Origin: Janthinobacterium sp. GW456P | Lineage (GTDB): Bacteria > Pseudomonadota > Gammaproteobacteria > Burkholderiales > Burkholderiaceae_D | NCBI RefSeq assembly: GCF_002127655.1 | Contig: NZ_NEHB01000004.1 | Span: 85,407-149,406 of the forward strand | Direction: 5' to 3' | DNA length: 64,000 nucleotides | In this document: positions 28,095 through 39,579 of the stretch, piece by piece | Numbering within the stretch: position 1 is the first letter of the stretch | Layout: every line of letters starts with the position of its first letter | Position numbers and translations under genes: made by a program | The notes under the pieces: model-generated | What the model saw: the letters and a program-made list of their open reading frames with translations, nothing else | Databases searched by the model: none | What the model was told of the DNA's origin: nothing

Positions 28095-29558
28095 ATGCAA
28101 ACTGTTTCCTGTCCCAGCTGCGGCGCGGAAGTCCGCTTCCGCTCGCACGCTTCCGTGCTCGCCGTGTGCGAGTACTGCCACAGCACCATCCTCAAGGACG
28201 CCGATGCCGTCAGGGACATCGGCAAGATGTCGGCCGTCCTGGAAGACTATACGCCGATCCAGATCGGCACGGCCGGCGTGCACGATGGCGTCCACTTCAC
28301 CGTCGTCGGACGCATCCAGCAGCGCTACAGCGCCGGCACGTGGAACGAGTGGTATCTGCTGTTCGACGACGCCAGCACGGCGTGGCTGGGCGACTCGTCC
28401 GGCCTGTACACCCTGACGCGTGTACGCAAGACCCAGGACACCCTGCCCGCCTTTGGCGCGCTGGCGCCGGGCAAGCGCTACACGATCTGCGGCGAGCCGT
28501 ACACGGCCGCCGAGATCCGCAATGCCGAATGCATCGCCGGCCAGGGCGAACTGCCGTTCAAGGTGGGCGCGGGCTGGCGTATCCAGGTGGCGGACTTGCG
28601 CAACTACGCCAGCTTCGTCACGCTCGACTACACGGACGGCCCGCAACCGGTCGTCTACCAGGGCGTCGCCGTCACCCTGGACAGTTTGCAATGCCAGCTG
28701 CTGCGCGACGATGACGCCATTGCCAAAAGCGCCGGCAAGTACCGCGGCAAGCTCGATGCGCTCGACTGCCCTTCCTGCGGCAGCGGCATCCACTATGTGC
28801 CCGGTGCGGCGGCGCAGCTGGTATGCCCCGCCTGCCACGCGCAGCTCGACGCCAGCGGCCAGGAAGCGCAGGTGCTGGCCATAGGCAAGCAGGTGCACGA
28901 CAACGCCGACCTCACGCTGGAACTGGGCGCCAGCGCGAAGATCAACAATGCCGACTTCACGGTGATCGGCATGATGCGCCGCGCCGACGACGAAGGCAGC
29001 GAGTGGAACGAATACCTGCTGTTCAGCGCGCGCGCCGGCTTCTTCTGGCTGGTCGAGACGGACGAGGGCTGGTCGCGCTCGAACGTGCTGCCGAACTGGC
29101 CCAACTGGGCCTCATTGGACGCCGATACCTGCAAGCTCGATGGCGCCACCTACCGCAAGCTGTATGACTACGGCTCGCAGGTCGTGTACGCGGCGGGCGC
29201 CTTCAACTGGAAGGTGGCCGTCGGCGACAGCACGCACGTCTTTGAATTCGAACAGGGACAAGCAAAATTGGCGGCGGAACTCACCGGCGAGGAAATGACC
29301 TGGTCGCGCTCCGTGCCCGTCGCCTACGACCAGATGGCCGCCTGGTTCGGCGCCGCCTTCCATGGCGGCGCCAAGGCGCAGAATATCGCGCTCAGTCACC
29401 GCGGCATCGCCAAGGTTTTCATGGTCATCGTGCTGGTCTTGAATGCGATCCCCATGTTCGTCTCGTTCTCCAGCACCTTGCTGTGGAGCGTGCTGGGCTG
29501 CCTGGCGCTGTTCCTGCCCGCCGCTTTTCTCGACAAGAATGCAAAGAATCCCCCATGA
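28095..29558 (+). CDS. DUF4178 domain protein with two zinc ribbons and C-terminal membrane helices
   Basis: A 487-aa protein built as a repeat. Each half starts with a zinc-ribbon (CPSCGAEVRF...CEYCH near residue 6; CPSCGSG...CPACH near residue 225) followed by a DUF4178-like beta domain (FTVVGRIQQRY...WNEWYLLFDD; FTVIGMMRR...WNEYLLF). Two hydrophobic segments near the C-terminus (FMVIVLVLNAIPMFVSF and LWSVLGCLALFLPAAFL) anchor it. No enzymatic motif is visible. The stop overlaps the next small gene (ATGA). Confidence 0.82.
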   Translation: MQTVSCPSCGAEVRFRSHASVLAVCEYCHSTILKDADAVRDIGKMSAVLEDYTPIQIGTAGVHDGVHFTVVGRIQQRYSAGTWNEWYLLFDDASTAWLGDSSGLYTLTRVRKTQDTLPAFGALAPGKRYTICGEPYTAAEIRNAECIAGQGELPFKVGAGWRIQVADLRNYASFVTLDYTDGPQPVVYQGVAVTLDSLQCQLLRDDDAIAKSAGKYRGKLDALDCPSCGSGIHYVPGAAAQLVCPACHAQLDASGQEAQVLAIGKQVHDNADLTLELGASAKINNADFTVIGMMRRADDEGSEWNEYLLFSARAGFFWLVETDEGWSRSNVLPNWPNWASLDADTCKLDGATYRKLYDYGSQVVYAAGAFNWKVAVGDSTHVFEFEQGQAKLAAELTGEEMTWSRSVPVAYDQMAAWFGAAFHGGAKAQNIALSHRGIAKVFMVIVLVLNAIPMFVSFSSTLLWSVLGCLALFLPAAFLDKNAKNPP

Positions 29559-29731
29559 GTAAATACGTGATCTACGCCCTGATGGTGACGTTTTCCGTCA
29601 CGGCCGCCAACTGGGTGCGCATGTTCAAGGTGGCCGGCAGCGGCAGCAGCGGCGGCAGCAGCTGGAGTTCGCGCACGGGCGGCGGCGGCGGCAGCTATGG
29701 CGGCGGCTCCAGCGGCGGCAGCCACAAATAA
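29555..29731 (+). CDS. Small Gly/Ser-rich single-pass membrane protein
   Basis: A 58-aa protein: one N-terminal helix (YVIYALMVTFSVTAANWV) followed by a tail made almost only of Gly and Ser with a few aromatic residues, ending SSGGSHK. Its start is embedded in the stop of the DUF4178 gene (ATGA) and its stop lies two bases before speD, so it is almost certainly translated as part of the operon. I do not recognise a family; low-complexity tails of this type often mediate contacts or assembly. Confidence 0.75.
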   Translation: MSKYVIYALMVTFSVTAANWVRMFKVAGSGSSGGSSWSSRTGGGGGSYGGGSSGGSHK

Positions 29732-29733
29732 GC

Positions 29734-30099
29734 ATGGCGTCCGTACCGCATCTGCCCGAGGGCACCCACCTGCTGGCCGACCTGTCGGGCATCGCGCCGG
29801 AACGGCTGCGCGATTGCGCCGCGCTCGAGCACCTGCTGCGCGAGGCGGCCGTCGCGGCCGGCGCGCAGGTACTGCACGGCCATTTCCACAGCTTTGGCCC
29901 GGGCCAGGGCGTCACGGGCGTGCTGCTGCTGGCCGAATCGCATATCTCCATCCACACCTGGCCCGAAGTGGACTTTGCCGCCGTCGACATCTTCATGTGC
30001 GGCGCGGCCCGGCCGCAGCTGGCGCTGGACATCATCCAGGAGGCGCTGCAGGCGGCGCATTGCCAGCTGCAGTCCGTGCGGCGCGCGCCGCCCGGGTAG
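29734..30099 (+). CDS. speD: S-adenosylmethionine decarboxylase proenzyme
   Basis: Pyruvoyl-dependent AdoMet decarboxylase (121 aa, class 1b size), producing decarboxylated AdoMet, the aminopropyl donor for polyamine synthesis. The self-cleavage site is in LLAESHISIHTWPE, giving the pyruvoyl Ser69, with His74 and Cys92 (IFMCG) as the other processing and catalytic residues. It follows the small membrane-protein gene by two bases. Its presence supplies the substrate of the divergent spermidine-synthase-like enzyme. Confidence 0.92.
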   Translation: MASVPHLPEGTHLLADLSGIAPERLRDCAALEHLLREAAVAAGAQVLHGHFHSFGPGQGVTGVLLLAESHISIHTWPEVDFAAVDIFMCGAARPQLALDIIQEALQAAHCQLQSVRRAPPG

Positions 30100-30168
30100 G
30101 CCTGGCGTCGCTGGTGGATCGCGTGGGGATCGCTTACACTGTCGGCTGATCCCCCAACCGTGACTCCC

Positions 30169-30723
30169 ATGCGCCGTTCCGCCCTCCTTGCCCTGCCCCT
30201 GCTGCTGCTGGTTTCCGCCTGCGATGACTATACGGCGCCCAGCCTGTACCAGGCCACCACGCCCGAGTGCAAGACGTGGACGGAGGGCTCGCGTTTCGAA
30301 CTGCCGCGCGGTATCAGCATCTACGCCACGCCGCCTGTCACCCTGAAGGAAGGCGGCACGGAACTGGCGCTGATCTTCACTTTACCCGTTGGCACGCAAG
30401 CCAGTTTTACGCGCCTGTCCTTCCTGCTGGAAGAACCGAAAAAGCCGCCTTTCGGAGAGGCCAAGGTACTCACCATCTACCAGCGCGGCATGAACCAGAA
30501 GGCGGAAATCGTCGACGTCATCGAGCAGCTGCCCATCATGTTTGCCGCCGTCGGCTCTAGCGCCGAAACCCAGTGGCGCTTGCGCCTGCAACTGCCGCGC
30601 CAGCTGCCGCAGCGCTTTGACTTGTCGATGCCCGACATGCTCGTCGGCGGCAAGCGCTACCCGGTGCGCACGTTTACGTACCGCTATTTCCCCGAACGCA
30701 GCGCCTACGGCATGTGCACCTAA
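30169..30723 (+). CDS. Hypothetical lipoprotein
   Basis: A 184-aa protein with a lipoprotein signal: basic start MRRSALL, hydrophobic run and a lipobox LVSAC, giving an acylated Cys near residue 18. The mature part has no motif I recognise. It may be the last gene of the speD operon (69-base gap) or separate. A GTG three codons upstream is an alternative start; neither has a good ribosome-binding site. Confidence 0.65.
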   Translation: MRRSALLALPLLLLVSACDDYTAPSLYQATTPECKTWTEGSRFELPRGISIYATPPVTLKEGGTELALIFTLPVGTQASFTRLSFLLEEPKKPPFGEAKVLTIYQRGMNQKAEIVDVIEQLPIMFAAVGSSAETQWRLRLQLPRQLPQRFDLSMPDMLVGGKRYPVRTFTYRYFPERSAYGMCT

Positions 30724-30745
30724 TTCAAAAATCGCGCCAACAGTG

Positions 30746-30780
30746 TGTCGGATTACGCCCTGCGGACTAATCCGACCTAA
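30746..30780. repeat. REP-like palindrome after the lipoprotein gene
   Basis: Third location of the TGTCGGATTACG...CTAATCCGACCTA family, here with a CCCTGCGGA centre. It stands 22 bases past a stop codon, the usual setting for REP elements. Confidence 0.7.
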
Positions 30781-30870
30781 GGCATGTGCAGCTGAGCCAC
30801 ACCGTCCATTGACGGCGGCGCAAGCCGCTGGCACACTGGCGTTTTCCATCACACCACAGGAGTAGACAAC

Positions 30871-30909
30871 ATGCGCCATTCGGATACTGCCGTGCTGTCG
30901 GCTGCCTGA
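30871..30909 (+). CDS. Putative 12-residue leader peptide upstream of the RsgA-like GTPase
   Basis: A short reading frame encoding MRHSDTAVLSAA is preceded at ideal distance by AGGAG (30858-30862). It sits ahead of a structured leader. No regulatory amino acid is strikingly repeated. Its position and ribosome-binding site suggest a translated leader, but no homologue is recognised. Confidence 0.45.
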   Translation: MRHSDTAVLSAA

Positions 30910-30924
30910 TCACTGTTTTCCCCT

Positions 30925-31070
30925 GCTAAGCCTTTTTAGCTCGCAATTCCCCATACGCGTGATCGCGTAGCCGACGTTCCCCTTCTTTCGTGCCAGTCAT
31001 CGCGACTGGCGGTGCCTGCACGCGCAGGCTACACGTCCGCATGCGGACGACAGAATTTGGAATTACGCTA
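30925..31070 (+). promoter_or_regulatory. Structured, switch-like 5' leader of the RsgA-like gene
   Basis: A long-range stem can form between TAGC...AATTCC (30937-30950) and GGAATT..GCTA (31059-31070), the latter containing the likely Shine-Dalgarno of the gene at 31073. It encloses hairpins ACGCG/CGCGT (30955-30968), GCCAGTC/GACTGGC (30992-31010), GCCTGC/GCAGGC (31014-31029) and CGTCCGC/GCGGACG (31034-31049). A competing hairpin GCTAA/TTAGC (30925-30940) uses the same TAGC. This is the layout of a translational riboswitch, thermosensor or leader-peptide-controlled element; the ligand is unknown and I recognise no known class. Confidence 0.55.
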
Positions 31071-31072
31071 CC

Positions 31073-32137
31073 ATGATCGCATTCGATTTTGCGCAACTAC
31101 GCCGTATCGGGCTGCAGCAGGCTATCGCCGGCGCAGCCACCCAACTCGACATCTGTTCCCCCGCCGCGCAGCTGATGCGCGTTTGCGCCGTGCACCGCGA
31201 CAGCATCGGGGTGCACGACGGCAGCCTGGAACAGCCGGCGCAGATCCTGCCGCGCCTGCTGCACGCACTGCTGGAACACGACACCACCCTTGCTGTCGGC
31301 GACTGGGTCGCCGCCGAACCCGATCTTCACGGCACGCTGTGGATAACGGCGCACTTATCCCCAGTCACGCAGATCGCGCGGCGCGGCAATGACGGCCGGC
31401 GCCAGGTGCTGGCCAGGAATGTCGATACGGCCCTGCTGGTGATGGGACTGGACGAGGATTTTAATGCGCGCCGCCTGGAGCGTTATCTGGCCATCGTGCT
31501 GGCGGCGCACGTAACGCCCGTGGTGGTGCTGAGCAAGGCCGACGTGGCCGACGACGTGCCGGGCAAGCTGGCGCTGCTGAAACAGCGCCTGCCGCCCCAC
31601 GTACCCCGCTTTGCCATCGATACGCGCCATGCGTATGACGTGGCCATCCTGGAACCCTGGCTGGGCGCCGGCCAGACCCTGGTGCTGCTCGGTTCATCGG
31701 GCGCGGGCAAGTCCAGCCTGACCAATACCTTGTCTGCGGCGGATCAAGCAACCAACGGCGTGCGCCATGGCGACGGCCGCGGCCGGCATACGACGACGGC
31801 CCGTTCGCTGCACCTGTGCGCCAGCGGCGCCTGCATCATCGACACGCCGGGCTTGCGCAGCTGGCGCGCCGATGCCGATGCGCAAACCCTGGCCGCCACC
31901 TTCGACGACATCGCGGCGCTGGCGGCAACGTGCCAGTTCCGCGATTGCCAGCATGCCAGCGAGCCCGGTTGCCAAGTGCGCGGCGCCGTCGAGGCGGACC
32001 GCCTGCGCAATTATCACAAGCTGCTGCGCGACGCCCGGCGCAGCGAGGAAACGCCGCTCGAGCGCATCGCCGCGCGCGCCAAGTGGAAGACGATATTGAA
32101 GGCCGGACTGGAAAGGGGCAAGGACAAGCGCCGTTAA
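31073..32137 (+). CDS. rsgA: RsgA/YjeQ-like circularly permuted GTPase
   Basis: A 354-aa GTPase with the permuted motif order of RsgA: G4 LSKAD (153-157), then P-loop GSSGAGKSS (207-215), the G2-type RHTTT (238-242) and G3 DTPG (257-260). A zinc site follows with Cys287, Cys292, His294 and Cys300. RsgA acts late in 30S ribosome assembly. The N-terminal OB-like region (VGDWVA at 75-80) is present. Whether this is the main RsgA or a second paralogue cannot be told from the window; its unusual leader hints at conditional expression. It is monocistronic with a terminator after it. Confidence 0.88.
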   Translation: MIAFDFAQLRRIGLQQAIAGAATQLDICSPAAQLMRVCAVHRDSIGVHDGSLEQPAQILPRLLHALLEHDTTLAVGDWVAAEPDLHGTLWITAHLSPVTQIARRGNDGRRQVLARNVDTALLVMGLDEDFNARRLERYLAIVLAAHVTPVVVLSKADVADDVPGKLALLKQRLPPHVPRFAIDTRHAYDVAILEPWLGAGQTLVLLGSSGAGKSSLTNTLSAADQATNGVRHGDGRGRHTTTARSLHLCASGACIIDTPGLRSWRADADAQTLAATFDDIAALAATCQFRDCQHASEPGCQVRGAVEADRLRNYHKLLRDARRSEETPLERIAARAKWKTILKAGLERGKDKRR

Positions 32138-32146
32138 TTTCTGATG

Positions 32147-32177
32147 AAAAAAAAGGCAGCCCGCAGGCTGCCTTTTT
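32147..32177. terminator. Bidirectional terminator between rsgA and the atp operon
   Basis: The stem GGCAGCC / GGCTGCC (loop CGCA) is flanked by A8 on the left and T5 on the right, so it ends both the plus-strand GTPase transcript and the minus-strand ATP synthase operon that stops at 32199. Confidence 0.9.
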
Positions 32178-32198
32178 GTCTTACTGCGTGCGAGCAAA

Positions 32199-32618
32199 TT
32201 AATGCTTGCGCAGCTTCTGGATCGCTGCCAGCTGCGCAATCGCGCTGGCCAGCTCGGCTTGCGCTTGCGCGTAGTCGATGCCCGAATCCTTGTTGTGGAT
32301 ATTTTCTTCCGCCAACTTCTTCGCTTCCAGCGCTTTCGCTTCGTCAAGGTCGTGACCGCGGATCGCGGTATCGGCCAGGACGGTCACGGTATCCGGTTGC
32401 ACTTCCAGCAGGCCGCCGGCAACGAAGACGAACTCTTCTTCAGCCTGGCCGACTACCTTGATGCGGACCGCGCCCGGACGGATGCGGGTAATCAAAGGCG
32501 TGTGGCGTGGGTAGATACCCAGCTCGCCCTGCTCACCCGGCAACGCGACGAATTCTGCTTCGCCTGAAAAAATCAGTTCTTCAGCGGAAACCACGTCAAC
32601 GTGAATTGTGTGTGCCAT
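32199..32618 (-). CDS. atpC: ATP synthase F1 subunit epsilon
   Basis: Epsilon subunit of 139 aa, part of the central stalk and an inhibitor of ATP hydrolysis. It has the family opening [24 protein letters not shown] and the PRHTPLI segment of the beta-sandwich, with an Ala-rich helical C-terminus. Last gene of the operon atpIBEFHAGDC. The start follows AGGACACAC. Confidence 0.96.
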   Translation of the reverse strand: MAHTIHVDVVSAEELIFSGEAEFVALPGEQGELGIYPRHTPLITRIRPGAVRIKVVGQAEEEFVFVAGGLLEVQPDTVTVLADTAIRGHDLDEAKALEAKKLAEENIHNKDSGIDYAQAQAELASAIAQLAAIQKLRKH

Positions 32619-32639
32619 GTGTGTCCTATCGGGTTGAAG

Positions 32640-32665
32640 AACCCCGCCTTCTGAGGGGCGGGGTT
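32640..32665 (-). promoter_or_regulatory. Intercistronic hairpin between atpD and atpC
   Basis: A 9-bp stem (AACCCCGCC / GGCGGGGTT, loop of 8) occupies the atpD-atpC gap without a T tract. It may set the relative yield of epsilon or protect the upstream message. Confidence 0.55.
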
Positions 32666-32680
32666 AGGCCCAGACTTAAC

Positions 32681-34986
<2,306 letters not shown>

Positions 34987-35048
34987 GAGTCCTTACTCCT
35001 TCTGCGCGTAGGGCGGCGCCTCGCTCGAGGCGGGCGCCGCCTGGCCGC

Positions 35049-36590
35049 TTAATATGCGCCGGATTTCTTGAAATCAGCAATGGCCGCCGACAGAGTTGCT
35101 TCGCTGTCTTTGTCGAGTTGCTTGGTTTCTTCGATCTTGGCCAGCAGAGCAGCTTGCTTGGTCTTCATGTAAGCGTGGACACCAGCTTCGAACGACAGCA
35201 CTTGCTTGACTGGCACGTCGTCCATGAAGCCTTTGTTCACCGAGAACAGCGATACGGCCATCAGCGAGATCGACAGTGGCGAGTACTGGGCTTGCTTGAG
35301 CAATTCCGTCACGCGCGCACCACGGTCCAGCTGCTTGCGGGTCGATTCATCGAGGTCCGAAGCGAACTGCGCAAACGCGGCCAGTTCACGGTACTGCGCC
35401 AAGTCGGTACGGATACCGCCGGACAGGTTTTTGATGACCTTGGTCTGGGCGGCGCCACCGACGCGCGATACGGAAATACCGGCGTTAATTGCAGGACGGA
35501 TACCGGCGTTGAACAGCGAGGTTTCCAGGAAGATCTGACCGTCGGTAATCGAAATCACGTTGGTTGGCACGAATGCGGACACGTCGCCAGCTTGCGTTTC
35601 AATGATCGGCAGTGCCGTCAGGGAACCGGTCTTGCCTTTGACGGCGCCGTCGGTGAACTTCTCGACGTAGTCGGCGTTCACGCGTGCTGCGCGTTCCAGC
35701 AGGCGGCTGTGCAGGTAGAACACGTCGCCTGGGTACGCTTCGCGACCTGGTGGACGGCGCAGCAGCAGCGAGATTTGACGGTATGCAACAGCTTGTTTGG
35801 ACAGATCATCGTAGACGATCAGTGCATCTTCACCGCGGTCACGGAAGTATTCGCCCATGGCGCAACCGGAGTACGGCGAGATGTATTGCATGGCGGCCGA
35901 TTCCGAAGCGGAAGCGGCGACAACGATGGTGTATTCCATCGCGCCGTGCTGTTCCAGCGAGCGCACAATGTTCTTGATCGACGAGGCTTTTTGGCCAATC
36001 GCGACGTAGATACATTTCATGCCCTGGCCTTTTTGATTGATGATCGCATCAATCGCCACGGCCGACTTGCCGGTTTGACGGTCGCCGATGATCAGTTCGC
36101 GCTGGCCGCGGCCAACGGGAACCATCGCATCGATCGACTTCAGGCCGGTTTGCATCGGTTGCGACACGGACTCACGGGCGATCACGCCCGGGGCGATTTT
36201 TTCAATCGCGGCCGTCATTTTGGTCTCGATGGCGCCTTTGCCGTCGATCGGCTGGCCCAGCGCGTTGACTACGCGGCCGAGCAGCTCAGGACCGACTGGC
36301 ACTTCCAGAATGCGGCCGGTGCATTTCACCGTGTCGCCTTCGGAGATGTGCTCGTAGGCACCCAGAATCACGGAACCGACGGAGTCGCGTTCCAGATTCA
36401 TGGCCAGGCCAAACGTGTTGCCTGGGAATTCCAGCATCTCGCCTTGCATCACGTCCGACAAACCGTGGATGCGGCAGATACCGTCGGCGACGGAAATAAC
36501 CGTGCCTTGATTACGCACTTCAGCGCCGCCGTCAAGACCTTGGATCCGGCTCTTGATCAACTCGCTGATTTCAGATGGGTTGAGTTGCAT
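35049..36590 (-). CDS. atpA: ATP synthase F1 subunit alpha
   Basis: Non-catalytic nucleotide-binding alpha subunit, 513 aa. P-loop [15 protein letters not shown], the visited YVAIGQKAS, and the arginine-finger region [13 protein letters not shown] are all present. Start is marked by TAGGAGTTAGT. Confidence 0.98.
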   Translation of the reverse strand: MQLNPSEISELIKSRIQGLDGGAEVRNQGTVISVADGICRIHGLSDVMQGEMLEFPGNTFGLAMNLERDSVGSVILGAYEHISEGDTVKCTGRILEVPVGPELLGRVVNALGQPIDGKGAIETKMTAAIEKIAPGVIARESVSQPMQTGLKSIDAMVPVGRGQRELIIGDRQTGKSAVAIDAIINQKGQGMKCIYVAIGQKASSIKNIVRSLEQHGAMEYTIVVAASASESAAMQYISPYSGCAMGEYFRDRGEDALIVYDDLSKQAVAYRQISLLLRRPPGREAYPGDVFYLHSRLLERAARVNADYVEKFTDGAVKGKTGSLTALPIIETQAGDVSAFVPTNVISITDGQIFLETSLFNAGIRPAINAGISVSRVGGAAQTKVIKNLSGGIRTDLAQYRELAAFAQFASDLDESTRKQLDRGARVTELLKQAQYSPLSISLMAVSLFSVNKGFMDDVPVKQVLSFEAGVHAYMKTKQAALLAKIEETKQLDKDSEATLSAAIADFKKSGAY

Positions 36591-36668
36591 ACTAACTCCT
36601 AAAAGTGTTTCTCTCAGCTTGCGCGAGGGGTAAGGGTCTGTCTAAGCTGGCCTGCCGAAGCGCGTGTC

Positions 36669-37214
36669 TTACGACACCAGTGCAGCGTGCAGTTGCTGCA
36701 GCTTGGCGCGCACCGAGGTATCGAGCACTTGGTCGCCAACAACCACGCGCACGCCGCCGAGCAGCGATGGATCCACTGTGACGGCAGGGTTGAGCTTACG
36801 ACTGAATTTCTTTTCCAGCGTTGCGACCAGCTCGGCCGTTTGGCCTTCGCTCAGATCGAAAGCGCTCGTGATCTCGGCGTCAGCCGCACCTTCCAGACCG
36901 TTTTTCAAGGCATGGAATTGCGCGCCGATTTCCGGCAGCAGGCTGATGCGGCCATTTTCGATCAACATCGTGACGAAGTTTTTGACTTCCTCATTGAGCG
37001 GCGATTTCAACAACGACAGGATGGTGGCGGCGACGTCGCTTTCCGAAACTTTCGGATTGCGCGCGTACGCCTGTACCTCGGGGTGGCTACCGATCTGTGC
37101 CAGTTCGGACACCAGCTCGGACCACGCCGCGAGGTTGCTTGACTCCTTACCAGCTTGGGCTACGCGGAACAAAGCTTCCGCGTAGGGACGGGCGACGGTT
37201 GCGAGTTCTGCCAT
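36669..37214 (-). CDS. atpH: ATP synthase F1 subunit delta
   Basis: Delta subunit (181 aa), joining F1 to the peripheral stalk. It begins [17 protein letters not shown] and ends with the signature [20 protein letters not shown]. It starts two bases after the atpF stop. Confidence 0.96.
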   Translation of the reverse strand: MAELATVARPYAEALFRVAQAGKESSNLAAWSELVSELAQIGSHPEVQAYARNPKVSESDVAATILSLLKSPLNEEVKNFVTMLIENGRISLLPEIGAQFHALKNGLEGAADAEITSAFDLSEGQTAELVATLEKKFSRKLNPAVTVDPSLLGGVRVVVGDQVLDTSVRAKLQQLHAALVS

Positions 37215-37216
37215 GA

Positions 37217-37687
37217 TTACAGCTCGACAGCAAGACGCTGCAACATTTCGGCGTGAGCCGTAGCGTTAACTTCACGCTTCAAGATCTGCTCGGCACCCTT
37301 GACAGCCAGGTCAGCCACCTGAGCGCGCAATTGTTCGCGTGCTTTCGACAGTTGCTGTTCGGCGTCCGACTGGGCTTGCGCAACGATACGCGCAGCTTCA
37401 GCTTGTGCATTTTGCTTGATCTCTTCAGCAACCAGCTGCGCGCGCTTTTCAGCGTCCGCAACGCGTTGCGACGCTTCTTCACGTGCACTGTTCAATGCCT
37501 CTTGCGCACGCTTTTCAGCGACTGCCATCGAAGCCTGACCTTGATCGGCCGCAGCCAATCCATCCGCGATTCGTTTGGCACGCTCATCCAGCGCATTGTT
37601 CAGCGCTGGAAATACGAACTTCATCGAGAACCAGACCAACACCGCGAAGGTGATCATCTGGCCGATGAGCGACATATTGATGTCCAT
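37217..37687 (-). CDS. atpF: ATP synthase F0 subunit b
   Basis: Peripheral-stalk b subunit of 156 aa: a single N-terminal membrane helix ([18 protein letters not shown]) followed by a long charged, Ala-rich coiled coil that dimerises. Start at 37687 follows AGGAGCAAAGGT. Confidence 0.96.
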   Translation of the reverse strand: MDINMSLIGQMITFAVLVWFSMKFVFPALNNALDERAKRIADGLAAADQGQASMAVAEKRAQEALNSAREEASQRVADAEKRAQLVAEEIKQNAQAEAARIVAQAQSDAEQQLSKAREQLRAQVADLAVKGAEQILKREVNATAHAEMLQRLAVEL

Positions 37688-37730
37688 ACCTTTGCTCCTA
37701 ACTAAAAGTTTCTCCTAGGGTTGGAGCGAA

Positions 37731-38018
<288 letters not shown>

Positions 38019-38068
38019 CTAAATTTAAAAACGAAAGATACTAAAAAAACAAAATATAAAGTCAATGA

Positions 38069-38899
<831 letters not shown>

Positions 38900-38929
38900 T
38901 CAGAGCTCAACAAGCCCCAAAACCAATGA

Positions 38930-39298
38930 TTAAACAGCGAGCAATGAAAACCAGTATGCTAAGGTTGCCACCGCGAAACCCAAGATCAGCCATAACCAGG
39001 CGGCCGACTGAAACAACACCAGTGCCAATATAAACAGCACCGCTGTGATAAATATTTTCACCACTTCTGCGCGCAAATGCGCCCGGAATGCCTTATTGGC
39101 GTCGCTAGAACCGCGAACCACCAACAGGGCATACACCAGGCTACCGATGACTGCGATAGCGCCGCCGTATGCGGCGGACCAGCCTCTGACACTGCCACCA
39201 AAAAACAGGGTAACCGTGGCAAAACTGATAGCGATTGCTAGCTGCAATGCAACTACTTTGTAGACTGGCTTGGCAATACTTTGTTGTGAATCACTCAA
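38930..39298 (-). CDS. atpI: ATP synthase assembly protein I
   Basis: Small membrane protein (122 aa, four helices) opening the operon; AtpI proteins assist c-ring assembly. Family features include the SFATVTLFFGGSVRGWSAAYGG stretch typical of AtpI in Burkholderiales. The apparent start is TTG at 39298; no in-frame ATG or GTG nearby fits better. Confidence 0.88.
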   Translation of the reverse strand: MSDSQQSIAKPVYKVVALQLAIAISFATVTLFFGGSVRGWSAAYGGAIAVIGSLVYALLVVRGSSDANKAFRAHLRAEVVKIFITAVLFILALVLFQSAAWLWLILGFAVATLAYWFSLLAV

Positions 39299-39340
39299 TT
39301 GCCAAGTTCCCAGAAAAATCTACACACGCAAAGACACGGG

Positions 39341-39370
39341 ATTATAGTTGGCTTTGATCTATAGAGTCAA
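39341..39370 (-). promoter_or_regulatory. Sigma-70 promoter of the atp operon
   Basis: On the minus strand TTGACT (39370-39365) and a perfect TATAAT (39346-39341) are separated by 18 bases, 43 bases before the atpI start. It is the strongest promoter-like sequence I found in the window and suits a highly expressed operon. Confidence 0.75.
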
Positions 39371-39579
39371 ACGTTGGTGCACCGCAGCAGGGCAATTGCT
39401 GCGTGAAACTGACGCTTTACCGACTATTCGCCGCCATTTGCACCACTATATGGCAAAGTCGCTTGTCTGGCCGCTTCCAGCCGTGTTATCAAGGAATCAC
39501 GTGGTGCATCCGGAAAGCATGGCCAGTTTGTCCAGCCCGCTTCTCGGACCACTTTCCCGCCGCTAGGCTAACTTGCTAT

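Noticed and set aside
30925..31070. yybP-ykoY manganese riboswitch before the RsgA-like gene
   Set aside because: The conserved core sequences of that class could not be found.
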